A stretch of DNA of 64,000 bases from Rhodobacterales bacterium HKCCA1288 (GCA_015693905.1 CP065161.1:1054001-1118000), one strand, 5' to 3'. Positions 42,701-52,267 are shown, numbered from the stretch's first letter. The notes: a model not told the origin generated them from the sequence alone. Numbers and translations are program-made.

Positions 42701-44089
42701 CTATTGCGCTGGAAACATCTTGTTTGGATTGAGGATATTCTTGGGGTCAAATGCGGTTTTGATCGCCCGCATATAAGCCACCGCTGCGCCATGTTCGGCA
42801 TTCATGAATTTGACCTTACCAAGGCCAATCCCATGCTCACCTGAAACAGTGCCCCCCAAGCGCAGCGCAGTTTCAGCCAAGGCCGTGGTGAATTTTTCGG
42901 CCCGCTCCATTTCATCTGGATCATTGGGATCAACACTAAGACCTGCGTGGAAATTTCCATCGCCAACATGGCCAACAATCGTTGCGGTCAGCCCCATGGA
43001 TTTTGCATCGCGTTGCGCCTGTAACACGGCCTCTGCCAGTTTTGAGATCGGCACGCATACATCCGTGGGCCAGATATGGCCGCCCTGCCCTAAGGCCGCA
43101 CTGGCATAATGGGAATTATGGCGGATCGCCCAAAGGGCATTGCGCGCTTCGGTGGTGGTGGCTGTCTCAAACCCATCTGCGCCAAACTCCCCCGCGATAT
43201 CCGAGAAGGCCTCCATCTGCTCCTTGACGCCCGCATCGGTGCCGTGAAATTCCAAAAATAAATGCGGGATTTCGGGGAAATCTGATTTTGCATAGGCGTT
43301 AAAGCCGCGCACCATCATCTCATCCACCAATTCAATCCGCGCCATGGGGATACCCGACTGGATCGTTAAGATCACACAATTGACCGCATCCTCAACGCTT
43401 GGAAAACGGCAGGTTGCAGCCGCGATTGCCTCGGGGACGCCGTGCAATTTCAGGGTCAATTCCGTGATAATACCCAGCGTGCCTTCTGAGCCAATCAACA
43501 GATGGGCAAGGTCATAGCCAGTCGCAGATTTGCGCGCCCCCGATCCTGCGCGGATAATCGTGCCATCGGCCATCACGCCCTCAAGGGCAAGGACGTTCTC
43601 GCGCATCGTTCCGTAGCGCACCGCGGTTGTGCCAGAGGCGCGGGTGGCGGCCATCCCCCCGACTGACGCATCTGCGCCGGGATCGACCGAGAAAAACAAC
43701 CCCGTTGCGCGCAATTCCTCGTTCAGGGCTTTGCGCGTAATGCCAGGCTGCACAGTCACCTTCAGATCTTCGGCATCCAAGGAAAGCACGCGCGTCATGC
43801 GCGACATATCCAAGCTGATCCCCCCTGCAACGGCAAGATGCTGACCCTCAAGGGACGAGGCCGCGCCATAAGCCACCACAGGGCATCCCTGCGCATGACA
43901 AATTTTGAGGATTTGCGATACTTCCTCGGTCGTCTCAGGATAGGCGACCGCATCGGGCGGCGTATTGGGATAATAAGTCTCGTTTTGGCCATGCAAGGTC
44001 AAATCAGCCGCGGTCGTGACCAAGCGATCGCCCAACAAATCGCGCAATGCAACAATGGTCTGTGAATGATCCGCCATCTCATCCCTCAT
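42701..44089 (-). CDS. FAD-linked oxidase, GlcD / D-lactate dehydrogenase-like
   Basis: A 462-residue FAD-binding PCMH-type protein. It has PVVAYGAASSLEG and DPGADASVGGMAATRASGT for FAD, HVGDGNFHAG and SGEHGIGLGKVKF in the C-terminal domain, and ends NILNPNKMF. These are features of GlcD and cytochrome-linked D-lactate dehydrogenases. It lacks separate GlcE and GlcF partners nearby, so a D-2-hydroxyacid or glycolate dehydrogenase passing electrons to cytochrome c or quinone is likely. It overlaps the upstream gene by 4 bases. Confidence 0.83.
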   Translation of the reverse strand: MRDEMADHSQTIVALRDLLGDRLVTTAADLTLHGQNETYYPNTPPDAVAYPETTEEVSQILKICHAQGCPVVAYGAASSLEGQHLAVAGGISLDMSRMTRVLSLDAEDLKVTVQPGITRKALNEELRATGLFFSVDPGADASVGGMAATRASGTTAVRYGTMRENVLALEGVMADGTIIRAGSGARKSATGYDLAHLLIGSEGTLGIITELTLKLHGVPEAIAAATCRFPSVEDAVNCVILTIQSGIPMARIELVDEMMVRGFNAYAKSDFPEIPHLFLEFHGTDAGVKEQMEAFSDIAGEFGADGFETATTTEARNALWAIRHNSHYASAALGQGGHIWPTDVCVPISKLAEAVLQAQRDAKSMGLTATIVGHVGDGNFHAGLSVDPNDPDEMERAEKFTTALAETALRLGGTVSGEHGIGLGKVKFMNAEHGAAVAYMRAIKTAFDPKNILNPNKMFPAQ

Positions 44090-45276
44090 TGCGACACACG
44101 GCGCGCAGTGGTGAAAGCGCGGTCAAGATCAGGGATCAATTCCATGCCCAAGCCCGCGGCACGGCTGACGGAAATATGACCGTCTTTCACCTCAGGCAAA
44201 CCCGTGACGATATCTGCATACCATCCTTTATAAAAGGCGCGCACGCTCTCTTGGATCAGGGCATTGGGGGCCGAAAGCGACAAATGCGTTGAGGCTGCCA
44301 AGACCACAGGCCCCGTGCAATCATGCGGGGCCACGGGCAGTTTCTCCGCCTCTGCCATCGCGGCGATTTTGCGCGCAGCGGTCAACCCCCCACACCATGA
44401 CAAATCCAGCATCACAATCCCCGCCGCTTGCGCGGCCAAGAGGTCACGAAAGGCGCCAATCCCGTTTAATGTCTCAGAGGCACAAACGGGTGCGGGGCTT
44501 TCCTTGGCATAGCGGGTAAGGGCCGCAAAATTATCCATGCGGATTGGGTCTTCATGCCAATAGGTTTGATAAGGTTGAAGCGCACGCGCGATACGGATCG
44601 CAGGTGTCAATTGCCACAACGAGTGGAATTCAACCATGATATCCATCTGATCGCCCACGGCATTGCGGATTTTCTCAAAAGGCAACAGCGCGGATTTTAA
44701 TTCCGCCGCAGAAATATGCGCCCCTTCATTGGCTTCGGCTGCCGCATCAAAGGGCCATATTTTCATCGCCGTTATCCCCTCCTCCAAAAGGGAGTGGGCC
44801 AATTCATCAGCGCGATGCAAAAAAGCATTCAGATCATCATATTGATCGCCCGCGCCCAAGCCAAAATTGCGCGTGTTCTGCCCTTCGTCTTTCTTGATAT
44901 AGTCATTGCCCGCGCAGGTATTATAGGTGCGGATACTGTCACGGGTGAACCCGCCCAAAAGCTGCGCCACGGGTTGGCCTGTGGCCTTCCCCCACAAATC
45001 CCAAAGCGCAATATCAAAGGCAGAATTGGCCCGCGCCTCTGCCCCAGTCGAGCGCCAGCCCAGATACCCTTCCAATTTGCGCGCAAGATATTCAATGCGC
45101 AACGGATCTTCGCCAATGACCAAAGGGGCAAGTGTGTCATGAATATAGGCTTCTACCGCGCCTGCCCCAAAAAATGTCTCGCCAAGGCCCGTCACACCTT
45201 CATCCGTATGCACATGCAGCCACAACAAGTTGGGCCGCTCTGCAACGCGGATGGTTTCTAATTTGGTGATTTTCAT
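44086..45276 (-). CDS. Mandelate racemase / muconate lactonizing enzyme superfamily dehydratase
   Basis: A 396-residue enolase-superfamily protein. A capping domain (KITKLETIRV) leads to a barrel with a catalytic lysine candidate in TAMKIWPFD, metal ligands in IMVEFHSLW, YWHEDPIR and CASETLNG, and a His in VAPHDCTGP. Acid-sugar dehydratases of this family carry this arrangement. I cannot name the sugar; aldonates or hexarates fit the context. It is coupled to the LysE gene by ATGA and feeds the FAH, KdgK and DenD enzymes downstream. Confidence 0.82.
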   Translation of the reverse strand: MKITKLETIRVAERPNLLWLHVHTDEGVTGLGETFFGAGAVEAYIHDTLAPLVIGEDPLRIEYLARKLEGYLGWRSTGAEARANSAFDIALWDLWGKATGQPVAQLLGGFTRDSIRTYNTCAGNDYIKKDEGQNTRNFGLGAGDQYDDLNAFLHRADELAHSLLEEGITAMKIWPFDAAAEANEGAHISAAELKSALLPFEKIRNAVGDQMDIMVEFHSLWQLTPAIRIARALQPYQTYWHEDPIRMDNFAALTRYAKESPAPVCASETLNGIGAFRDLLAAQAAGIVMLDLSWCGGLTAARKIAAMAEAEKLPVAPHDCTGPVVLAASTHLSLSAPNALIQESVRAFYKGWYADIVTGLPEVKDGHISVSRAAGLGMELIPDLDRAFTTARRVSQ

Positions 45277-45875
45277 CCCTGACCTCCGAAACTTGACCAT
45301 AGCGCCAAACCGACCACGCCAAGCATGGCCAATGCCATGAAAATATTGATGATCCGCTGGGTGCGAGACGGCAGATCAAGGCGATGCAGCGTCACCCCTG
45401 CCCAAAGCCACGCCAGATGGATCGGGATCCAAATTGCGTTGGCAATCAGGATTTTCATGGTGATCTCAAAGACCAAATTATCGGGCGCAAACCCAAAACC
45501 CGTCATCAGCGATGTGTTGACGGCATAGGCCTTTGGGTTGATCGCTTGCAGCAAAATACCCCCCAAGATGCCCGGCGGGGCAGCCGCCTCGATGAACGCG
45601 ATTTTTGCGCCCGCAAAACCAATCTTCGCCGCAAGATAGAGCAGATAGGCCACCGAGGCCCCCATCAGCACCACGCGCAACCATGGCACCGACAAAACCA
45701 CCGCCGCCAATCCAGACACGACCGCCAACATCACCAAATTCGTGCCGATGAACAGGCCCAAAACATAGCGCAGCGAGGGCTTGAACCCATAAGCCGCGCC
45801 AAAGCCCGCGGTGCTAAGAACACCGGGCCCAGGCGTGATGATGAGCAAGATGACAGCAAGCGCAAAGGTCAGCAC
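45273..45875 (-). CDS. LysE-family exporter
   Basis: A 200-residue membrane protein with the LysE start TPGPGVLSTAGFGAAYGF, about six hydrophobic spans, and INPKAYAVN in the middle. LysE proteins export amino acids or small metabolites. Its place inside a sugar-acid catabolic operon, between an idonate dehydrogenase and a dehydratase, suggests efflux of an overflow metabolite, which is inference. It overlaps both neighbours by 4-7 bases. Confidence 0.8.
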   Translation of the reverse strand: MLTFALAVILLIITPGPGVLSTAGFGAAYGFKPSLRYVLGLFIGTNLVMLAVVSGLAAVVLSVPWLRVVLMGASVAYLLYLAAKIGFAGAKIAFIEAAAPPGILGGILLQAINPKAYAVNTSLMTGFGFAPDNLVFEITMKILIANAIWIPIHLAWLWAGVTLHRLDLPSRTQRIINIFMALAMLGVVGLALWSSFGGQG

Positions 45876-46909
45876 GGGCCAAACTCCAATTGCACTTTCA
45901 TGGCCTGCGTGCGGTCATTGGCCATCGCAAAAGCCGCCGCAAATTCCGCCCATGCAAAGCTGTGGGTAATCAGGGGCCGCGTGTCGATCAGCCCGTTTTG
46001 CATCATCCGCACGGCCATTGCGAATTCTTCATGGAAGCGGAACGAGCCCATCAACTGCAATTCACGCGCAGTGATCTGCATCATAGGAAGCTGCATATCC
46101 CCAGACATTCCCAATTGCACAAGACGGCCTTGGGGGCGGATTGCGGGCAGCGCAGAAACAAGGGCCACTTGTGCGCCCGAACATTCGAACAGCACATCAA
46201 CCGTGCCTTTGCCTTCGGCATAGGGGCTCAGCGCCTCTGGGTCGCGCGCCGTGTTCAGGCAGGTATCTGCCCCCGCTTTGCGCGCATAGTCCAGCATCGT
46301 GTCGCTTATATCGGTGGCAATGATTTCGCCTGCACCCGCGCGGCGCGCAGCCATAATGGCCAAAACGCCAATCGGGCCGCAGCCCGTCACCAACACGCGC
46401 TGCCCCACAAGGTTCCCTGCGCGGCGGGTTGCGTGCAGCGCAACGGCCAAAGGTTCGGCCATTGCAGCCTCGGCAGCACTCAAACCATCGGCCTTGATAC
46501 AGTTTTCTGCGCGCGCCGTGATCACCTCGCGAAACGCACCTTGGATATGGGGGAACGGCATAGCCGATCCGTAAAACCGCATGTTCAGGCATTGATTGGG
46601 CAATCCGCGCTTGCATTCAACACAAGCGAAACAGGGGCGCGAGGGTGAGATTGCAACCAAATCCCCAACCGCCAAGCCCGTTACATCTGGCCCAATTTCA
46701 GTGATCTCGCCCGCCACCTCATGACCCAAAATCATCGGCTCGCGCAGGCGCACTGTGCCAAAGCCGCCATGGTTGAAATAGTGCAAATCAGACCCGCAAA
46801 TCCCGCCTCGGCGCAGCGCAACTTGCACCTCGCCCGCCGCGGGATTGGCCGTTTCACAGGGGCCAAGGCGCAGATCGCCAGAGCCATGCACGAATAGCGC
46901 TTGTGCCAA
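45869..46909 (-). CDS. idnD: L-idonate 5-dehydrogenase
   Basis: A 346-residue zinc alcohol dehydrogenase. RRGGICGSDLHYFNHGGFG carries the catalytic-zinc Cys. LGHEVAG follows, a structural-zinc Cys set spans PCFACVECKRGLPNQC, and the Rossmann motif is VTGCGPIGVLA. The RGGICGSDLHY form is typical of IdnD, which oxidises L-idonate to 5-ketogluconate. It is divergent from idnO across the 46959 operator. Confidence 0.85.
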   Translation of the reverse strand: MAQALFVHGSGDLRLGPCETANPAAGEVQVALRRGGICGSDLHYFNHGGFGTVRLREPMILGHEVAGEITEIGPDVTGLAVGDLVAISPSRPCFACVECKRGLPNQCLNMRFYGSAMPFPHIQGAFREVITARAENCIKADGLSAAEAAMAEPLAVALHATRRAGNLVGQRVLVTGCGPIGVLAIMAARRAGAGEIIATDISDTMLDYARKAGADTCLNTARDPEALSPYAEGKGTVDVLFECSGAQVALVSALPAIRPQGRLVQLGMSGDMQLPMMQITARELQLMGSFRFHEEFAMAVRMMQNGLIDTRPLITHSFAWAEFAAAFAMANDRTQAMKVQLEFGPC

Positions 46910-46958
46910 AACACCCTCCCCGTTTGTGGCCGTCAGGCTTTCTCTTGCACCGACTTAA

Positions 46959-46974
46959 AAATGGTATACCATTT
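46959..46974. promoter_or_regulatory. UxuR-type operator AAATGGTATACCATTT
   Basis: A perfect 16-base palindrome between the divergent idnD and idnO operons, the longest symmetric copy in the window. It lies 50 bases before idnD and about 100 before idnO, so one dimer could control both. Confidence 0.78.
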
Positions 46975-47076
46975 GCGCATAGAACGCGGGATCAGCGGGA
47001 AATGTCAAGGGCGGGGGTGGCGTTTGGGACGGCCAATTCCACCAAAACCATGACGCCAAAACCCGAAGGAGAAATG

Positions 47077-47838
47077 ATGAAGCTGTTTGACCTAAGCGGG
47101 CGGCGCGCCTTGATTACAGGTTCCTCAATGGGGATTGGATTTGCCTTGGCCAAGGGCCTCAGCGCGGCAGGGGCGCAGGTGGTGCTCAATGCCCGCAATG
47201 CAGAGCGCCTTGAAGAAGCAGCCGAAAAGCTGCGCGCGACTGGCGCAAATGTTTTGACATTGGCCTTTGATGTCACCGATGCCACCGCAGCGCGCCAAGC
47301 GATTGATACATTCGAGGCCGACACAGGCGCGATTGATATTTTGGTGAATAACGCAGGCATGCAGCATCGTGCACCGCTTGAGGATTTTCCCGCCGATGCC
47401 TTCGACCGTTTGATGCGCACAAATGTGAATTCAGTTTTTTATGTTGCCCAAGCCGTGGCCCGCCACATGATCGCACGCGGCAAAGGCCGCATCATCAATA
47501 TTGCAAGCGTGCAAACCGCCCTCGCCCGCCCCTCTATCGCCCCCTACACGGCGTCTAAGGGTGCGGTTGCGAACCTCACCAAAGGTATGGCGACCGATTG
47601 GGCAAAATACGGGCTGAACTGCAATGCCATTGCGCCTGGCTATTTTAACACCCCCCTCAACGCGGCGCTTGTCGCTGACCCTGAATTCTCCGCATGGCTT
47701 GAAAAGCGCACCCCTGCAGGCCGTTGGGGGGAGGTCGATGAATTGGTGGGCGCTTGCGTATTTTTATCTGCGGAGGCGTCCAGTTTCGTGAACGGCCATA
47801 CGCTCTTTGTCGATGGCGGCATCACCGCAAGCCTATAG
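47077..47838 (+). CDS. idnO: Gluconate 5-dehydrogenase-like SDR
   Basis: A 253-residue classical SDR: ALITGSSMGIGFALAKGL (cofactor), NNAGMQHRAPLEDF, catalytic Ser in NIASVQTAL and YTASKGAV (YxxxK). NNAGMQHR is typical of IdnO/Ga5DH, which interconverts 5-ketogluconate and gluconate. ATG 47077 is chosen over 47074 because it leaves 5 bases after AGGAG. With idnD across the operator it completes an idonate-to-gluconate step. Confidence 0.84.
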   Translation: MKLFDLSGRRALITGSSMGIGFALAKGLSAAGAQVVLNARNAERLEEAAEKLRATGANVLTLAFDVTDATAARQAIDTFEADTGAIDILVNNAGMQHRAPLEDFPADAFDRLMRTNVNSVFYVAQAVARHMIARGKGRIINIASVQTALARPSIAPYTASKGAVANLTKGMATDWAKYGLNCNAIAPGYFNTPLNAALVADPEFSAWLEKRTPAGRWGEVDELVGACVFLSAEASSFVNGHTLFVDGGITASL

Positions 47839-47856
47839 GAAAGGGAGATCCATATT

Positions 47857-48780
47857 ATGACACAAAAACCCGTTATCGGTTTTATCGGCGTAGGTTTCAT
47901 GGGCCATGGGATGGCGAAAAACATCCTAAAGGGCGGGTATGAGCTGTGGATCTTGGGCAACCGCAACCGCGCGCCTGTCGAAAGCTTGCTCAGCATGGGT
48001 GCGAAAGAGGCCGCATCGCCCCAAGACATGGCCGCAAAATGCGATATCATCCATCTGTGCCTGTCCAACTCGCCCCAAGTCGAAGCGGTGATCACGGGCG
48101 AAAGTGGCATCATCGCAGGCGCGCGCAAAGGTTTAATTGTGATCGACACGACCACCGCTGATCCAACCTCAACATTGGCCATGGCAGAAAAGCTGGCAGA
48201 GGTTGGCGCGCATATGGTCGATGCCCCGTTGGGCCGAACGCCCAAAGAGGCAGAGGAAGGGATGCTTGACGCGATGGTGGGCTGCGATGCGGCGCTGTTT
48301 GATCAAGTGCATCCCGTCATTGATTGCTGGGCTGGCACCATCACGCGCATCGGCGAGGTGGGCACGGGCCATAAGATGAAGCTCTTGATGAATTTCTTGG
48401 GCGCGGCCTATTCGGCGCTCTATTCTGAGGCGACTGTTTTGGGCGCGGCCGTTGGCATCTCGCCCCATGCGTTTCGCGAAGTGATTGCGCCCAGTCGCCT
48501 TGGGTCGGGATTTTTTGGCACGTTCATGCAATATGTCTGCGACAGAGACGAGAATGCACATAAATTCTCGATTGCGAACCTGTCGAAGGACATCCGCTAT
48601 GTGAATGCGATGGCAACGGATGCAGGCGTGATGAATGTCATGGCCTCTGCCGCGCGGCATTATTTCACCCATGCCGAAGCCATCGGAAAAGGCGGGGATT
48701 TTGTCCCGATGCTGTCGGATCACATTGGCAACTTAAACGGAATGGATTTGGCCGCAGAAGTGGCCAAAGGCAAAAAGTAA
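47857..48780 (+). CDS. Beta-hydroxyacid dehydrogenase family oxidoreductase
   Basis: A 307-residue protein with GFIGVGFMGHGMAKNIL (Rossmann), DAPLGRTPKEAEEG (substrate) and catalytic Lys in TGHKMKLLMNFLG. It belongs with 3-hydroxyisobutyrate and tartronate semialdehyde reductases. The substrate motif reads APLGRTP instead of the common APVSGG, the same change as in the paralogue at 57156, so both may use a related, unusual substrate. It follows idnO by 18 bases. Confidence 0.82.
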   Translation: MTQKPVIGFIGVGFMGHGMAKNILKGGYELWILGNRNRAPVESLLSMGAKEAASPQDMAAKCDIIHLCLSNSPQVEAVITGESGIIAGARKGLIVIDTTTADPTSTLAMAEKLAEVGAHMVDAPLGRTPKEAEEGMLDAMVGCDAALFDQVHPVIDCWAGTITRIGEVGTGHKMKLLMNFLGAAYSALYSEATVLGAAVGISPHAFREVIAPSRLGSGFFGTFMQYVCDRDENAHKFSIANLSKDIRYVNAMATDAGVMNVMASAARHYFTHAEAIGKGGDFVPMLSDHIGNLNGMDLAAEVAKGKK

Positions 48781-48806
48781 CGCCTGTATCAAAAGGGGGG
48801 CTTATC

Positions 48807-49697
48807 ATGCTGTCCAAAGACGAGATCGCATCCTACCACAAAAATGGCTATCTGATGGTGGAGGATGCGGTCAGCCCCTCCCAATTGGATGAACTGCGCC
48901 GCTTGACCGCGCAGTTTATCGAAGCGTCACGCGATGTGCGCGAAAGCAACGCGGTCTATGATCTCGATAAGGGCCACGGGCCAGACACCCCGCGTCTGAC
49001 GCGGATCAAGATCCCGCATAAGCAGCACCCCTATTTCTGGGAGGTGCTGCGCAATTCGCGCATGACCGAGGTATTGGCGAGCCTGCTTGGCCCTGATACG
49101 GCCATCATCACCTCTAAGCTCAACACAAAGGCACCAGGCGGTGGCGCGGCGGTGGAATGGCACCAAGATTGGGCTTTCTATCCACATACGAATGATGACC
49201 TTCTGGCCTTTGGTCTGATGCTTGAGGATGTGGACGCGGCCAATGGCCCGTTGATGGTGATCCCTGAAACCCATCGCGGGCCAATTTTGGATCACAGCAT
49301 GAACGGGGTTTTTGCAGGGGCGATCAATCCCGATGATCCGCTGTTTGAGCGCGACAAGATCGTGACTTTGACAGGGAAAGCGGGATCAATGACGGTGCAT
49401 CACGCCCGCATTCTGCACGGATCGGCCCCGAATGTCAGCGATAGACCGCGCTATATTCTATTCTATGAAATCGCCAAAGCAGATGCATGGCCGATCCTTG
49501 GCGCTGCGTCTTATATCCACGAATTGGGGCAGCGGCGCTTTTGGGAGGATTTGCAGGAGCGCATCATCACGGGCAAGGCCTGCCTCACACCGCGCCTCGA
49601 AACAGTGCCTGTGCGCATGCCTTTACCGCCTGCGCCTGACAATAGCTCAATTTTCAAAACGCAAGAAAGCGCAGGCGCCAAAAGCGCCTTTCGCTAA
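48807..49697 (+). CDS. PhyH-family Fe(II)/2-oxoglutarate dioxygenase
   Basis: A 296-residue phytanoyl-CoA dioxygenase-family protein. The Fe ligands are in EWHQDWAFYPH (HxD) and VHHARILHGSAPN (distal His), and an Arg in SDRPRY binds 2-oxoglutarate. It begins MLSKDEIASYHKNGYLMV. The substrate is unknown. It is the last gene of the idnO operon, unusual company for a hydroxylase, and it could open a modified sugar acid or an ether. Confidence 0.82.
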   Translation: MLSKDEIASYHKNGYLMVEDAVSPSQLDELRRLTAQFIEASRDVRESNAVYDLDKGHGPDTPRLTRIKIPHKQHPYFWEVLRNSRMTEVLASLLGPDTAIITSKLNTKAPGGGAAVEWHQDWAFYPHTNDDLLAFGLMLEDVDAANGPLMVIPETHRGPILDHSMNGVFAGAINPDDPLFERDKIVTLTGKAGSMTVHHARILHGSAPNVSDRPRYILFYEIAKADAWPILGAASYIHELGQRRFWEDLQERIITGKACLTPRLETVPVRMPLPPAPDNSSIFKTQESAGAKSAFR

Positions 49698-49715
49698 CCT
49701 TAAGGCGCGCGCCCT

Positions 49716-50480
49716 TTAATAGGTCGCGCGTCCCCCTGACAGATCGAACACCGATGCGGTGGTGAAGGAATTTTCGGGGCTGACAAGCCATGCAATCATG
49801 GCGGCGGCCTCATCCACCTCGAGGAAGCGATTGCGCGGGATTTTTGAGAGCATGTAATTGATATGCTCTTCCGTCATCTGGTCAAAAATCGCCGTGCGCG
49901 CGGCCGCAGGTGTGACGCAATTCACCGCAATATCGTGGCCTGCACATTCCTTGCCCAAGGATTTGGTAAAGCCAATCACCCCCGCCTTTGAGGCGCTATA
50001 GGCGCTGGCATTGGGGTTGCCCTCTTTGCCTGCGATAGAGGCGATATTGACGATGCGGCCAAAATTACGCGCCTTCATCCCCGCGATAACCGCCTTGTTG
50101 GTGAAATAGGTGCCGAGCAAATTGATTTCGACCACGCGGCGGAACTCGTCATTGCTGTAATCCTCAACCACCGCGTTTGCCCCAGCAATGCCCGCGCTGT
50201 TGACCAGAATGTCGATACGGCCCAATGCGGCCTCGGTTGCCTGTGCGGCTGCCTCAACCGATGCATAATCGCTGACGTTACAGCCAAAGGCCTGCACCGA
50301 CCCAAGGCTGGAAAGCTGTGCCACCGCCTTGTCGTTCAAATCACCATTGATGTCCCAAAGCGCCACAGATGCGCCTGAGCGTAAAAGGCGCGCGGCCACC
50401 GCATAGCCAATCCCTTGGGCCCCGCCTGTCACCACCGCGCACAAACCGCTGAGGTCGATTTTGCTTTCTGCTTTTGTCAT
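49716..50480 (-). CDS. Short-chain dehydrogenase/reductase
   Basis: A 254-residue SDR with AVVTGGAQGIGYAVAARLL, NSAGIAGANAVV, NIASIAGKEG and YSASKAGVIG. The C-terminal end RATY lacks extra domains. It is the distal gene of a minus-strand operon (hypothetical, azlC, azlD, RraA-like, SDR) driven from the 52784 operator. The substrate is probably a hydroxy- or keto-sugar acid. Confidence 0.8.
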   Translation of the reverse strand: MTKAESKIDLSGLCAVVTGGAQGIGYAVAARLLRSGASVALWDINGDLNDKAVAQLSSLGSVQAFGCNVSDYASVEAAAQATEAALGRIDILVNSAGIAGANAVVEDYSNDEFRRVVEINLLGTYFTNKAVIAGMKARNFGRIVNIASIAGKEGNPNASAYSASKAGVIGFTKSLGKECAGHDIAVNCVTPAAARTAIFDQMTEEHINYMLSKIPRNRFLEVDEAAAMIAWLVSPENSFTTASVFDLSGGRATY

Positions 50481-50495
50481 GTCCTGTCCCTTCCC

Positions 50496-51200
50496 TTAAT
50501 CCACTATCTTCGCACGACCATCCGCGATCATCGCGGCAATGGCAGGCATTTCGCAAAACCCATTGCGCACTTTTTCATCAAGCGCATCTTCTGCTGCGCT
50601 GATCTCGCCTATGGTGGCGATCACCTCGTCAATCCGCGAGAAAGGCACAACCACAACGCCGTTGATATCCGCCACGATAATGTCGCCGCTTTGAACCTGC
50701 CGCCCCCCGACAACCGCCCCGAAGCCCACGCGAGCGGGGCCATTGGAATAAGGCGAATTGGGGCTGAGCCCCGTGCAAAATACAGGCAGGCGCGTTTCTA
50801 AAATTCCCTCATAATCGCGCATCTCACCATCTGTGACAAAGCCTGCGGCACCTTTGTTCTTCAGCATGCCACAGAACCGATCCCCAGAGGCCGAGCAATT
50901 CTTACCCCCATTCATTGCGGCCACCACGATGTCGCCCTTTTGCAGAATATGAAGCGCGCCCATCGTGGCGAGGATTTCCGCGGGGCCATTTTCAGCCACC
51001 AAGGCCACACCAACCGTGGTGTAAAGACTGCGATCCCCTGTGGCTGCAAAAAGTGGGCGGATAAGGCTTTCCATCGCGCCCTGCCCCTCCATCGCATCAC
51101 AAACATAGCCCGTTGGGATACCTTCAAAGGCCGCGACCTGCGCCGCTGTGGGACGGGGGAAGTTTTCTCGGATGGTCAAAATCGGCGGCTCGTGGATCAT
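50496..51200 (-). CDS. RraA-like aldolase/decarboxylase family protein
   Basis: A 234-residue RraA-family protein. It contains the Arg-Asp pair in DGEMRDYEGI, the GDIIVADINGVVVVP strand, and PTGYVCDAMEG near the N-terminus. Family members include 4-hydroxy-4-methyl-2-oxoglutarate/4-carboxy-4-hydroxy-2-oxoadipate aldolases and oxaloacetate decarboxylases. In a sugar-acid operon a retro-aldol or decarboxylation of an acid-sugar intermediate is likely. A role in RNase E inhibition is unlikely from context. Confidence 0.78.
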   Translation of the reverse strand: MIHEPPILTIRENFPRPTAAQVAAFEGIPTGYVCDAMEGQGAMESLIRPLFAATGDRSLYTTVGVALVAENGPAEILATMGALHILQKGDIVVAAMNGGKNCSASGDRFCGMLKNKGAAGFVTDGEMRDYEGILETRLPVFCTGLSPNSPYSNGPARVGFGAVVGGRQVQSGDIIVADINGVVVVPFSRIDEVIATIGEISAAEDALDEKVRNGFCEMPAIAAMIADGRAKIVD

Positions 51201-51215
51201 GGTGGCCTCTCTTTC

Positions 51216-51545
51216 TCACAAATTAGGCAACAGGAATTGCAACGCATAAAGCGTGCCCATGCCCGCACATATCGACCAGATAACGCCAAAGCGCAGACCG
51301 ATCAGGAAAGCCGCCAAAGCGGCCACGATGCGGATAGGATCAATGTGCCCCCCCGTGGCCTCGGGCCACATGACCAAGGGCGCAACCAAAGCAGGAAAGA
51401 CCGATACACCGACATATTTCAGGTGCAACTGCGCCCAATCTGGCAGGCTGCGGCCCCCGAATATCCCCAGAAAGGAAAAGCGGATCAGGAACGTGCCAAT
51501 CCCCAACAAAAGCGTCAAAAGCCAAAAATCGCCCGTATCGATCAT
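51216..51545 (-). CDS. azlD: AzlD-family small transporter subunit
   Basis: A 109-residue protein with about four hydrophobic spans and the AzlD-like start FWLLTLLLGIGTFLIRFSFL. ATG 51545 overlaps the azlC stop (ATGA); a longer frame to 51740 runs deep into azlC. AzlCD pairs export branched-chain amino acids, but the sugar-acid context suggests another substrate. Confidence 0.82.
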   Translation of the reverse strand: MIDTGDFWLLTLLLGIGTFLIRFSFLGIFGGRSLPDWAQLHLKYVGVSVFPALVAPLVMWPEATGGHIDPIRIVAALAAFLIGLRFGVIWSICAGMGTLYALQFLLPNL

Positions 51546-52267
51546 GCTGCCCCCTTGGCCTTGCGGCGGCGCAAGAACAACTCGGCCTGCGCGCCAGCAA
51601 TCAGGCCCGACAGTGCCGCAACGATCAACCCCAGCGACCATGGCAGCCATGCAAAGGCTAAGGCCATCAGGGCGGCGACAAAGGCCGCAAATACATGAGG
51701 GGCCGACCGCAACAAAGGCGCGGTCAGGGCGATAAAGCATACAGGCACGGCAAAATCCAAAGACAAAGAGGCAGGAATGGCCTCACCGATGACCGCACCC
51801 AAAAACGTGCAGCCATACCAAAACGGACAAATCAGCGCCATGCAGCCAAAGTAATAGGCAACCCGATGGGCGGGTGGCATATCAGGGCGGTCTTCATAGG
51901 TGCGCACAGCCACCGCAAAGGCCTGATCCACCATCAAATAGGCCATCAGCGCGCGGGTCGAAAATCGGGCGTGCCCCACATAAGGCACAAGGGCTGCCGA
52001 ATACATCGCCATCCGCAAGTTCACCACAAGCGCCGCCAAAAGTGCGATGAACACGGGCGCTTGGTCGCTTAACAGGGCGACCGCGGTGAACTGTGATGCC
52101 CCCGCAATCACCAAAACGGTCATTGTCATCGTTTGCAGCAGATCAAGCCCCGCATCACGGGCCACCACGCCAAAGAGCATGGAATACGGCACGACAATCA
52201 GAATAAAGGGCGCGCAGTCGACATACCCCTTGAAGAAGGCTGCGCGCGTTGTGGTGATCTCGCGCAT
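51542..52267 (-). CDS. azlC: AzlC-family transporter
   Basis: A 241-residue membrane protein with FFKGYVDCAPFILIVVPYSM, the characteristic AzlC N-terminal region, and GASQFTAVALL in the next segment. ATG 52267 follows GGGAGAA and shares one base with the upstream stop (TAATG). It pairs with AzlD as an exporter. Its placement behind a TGGTATACCA operator makes it co-regulated with sugar-acid breakdown. Confidence 0.83.
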   Translation of the reverse strand: MREITTTRAAFFKGYVDCAPFILIVVPYSMLFGVVARDAGLDLLQTMTMTVLVIAGASQFTAVALLSDQAPVFIALLAALVVNLRMAMYSAALVPYVGHARFSTRALMAYLMVDQAFAVAVRTYEDRPDMPPAHRVAYYFGCMALICPFWYGCTFLGAVIGEAIPASLSLDFAVPVCFIALTAPLLRSAPHVFAAFVAALMALAFAWLPWSLGLIVAALSGLIAGAQAELFLRRRKAKGAA

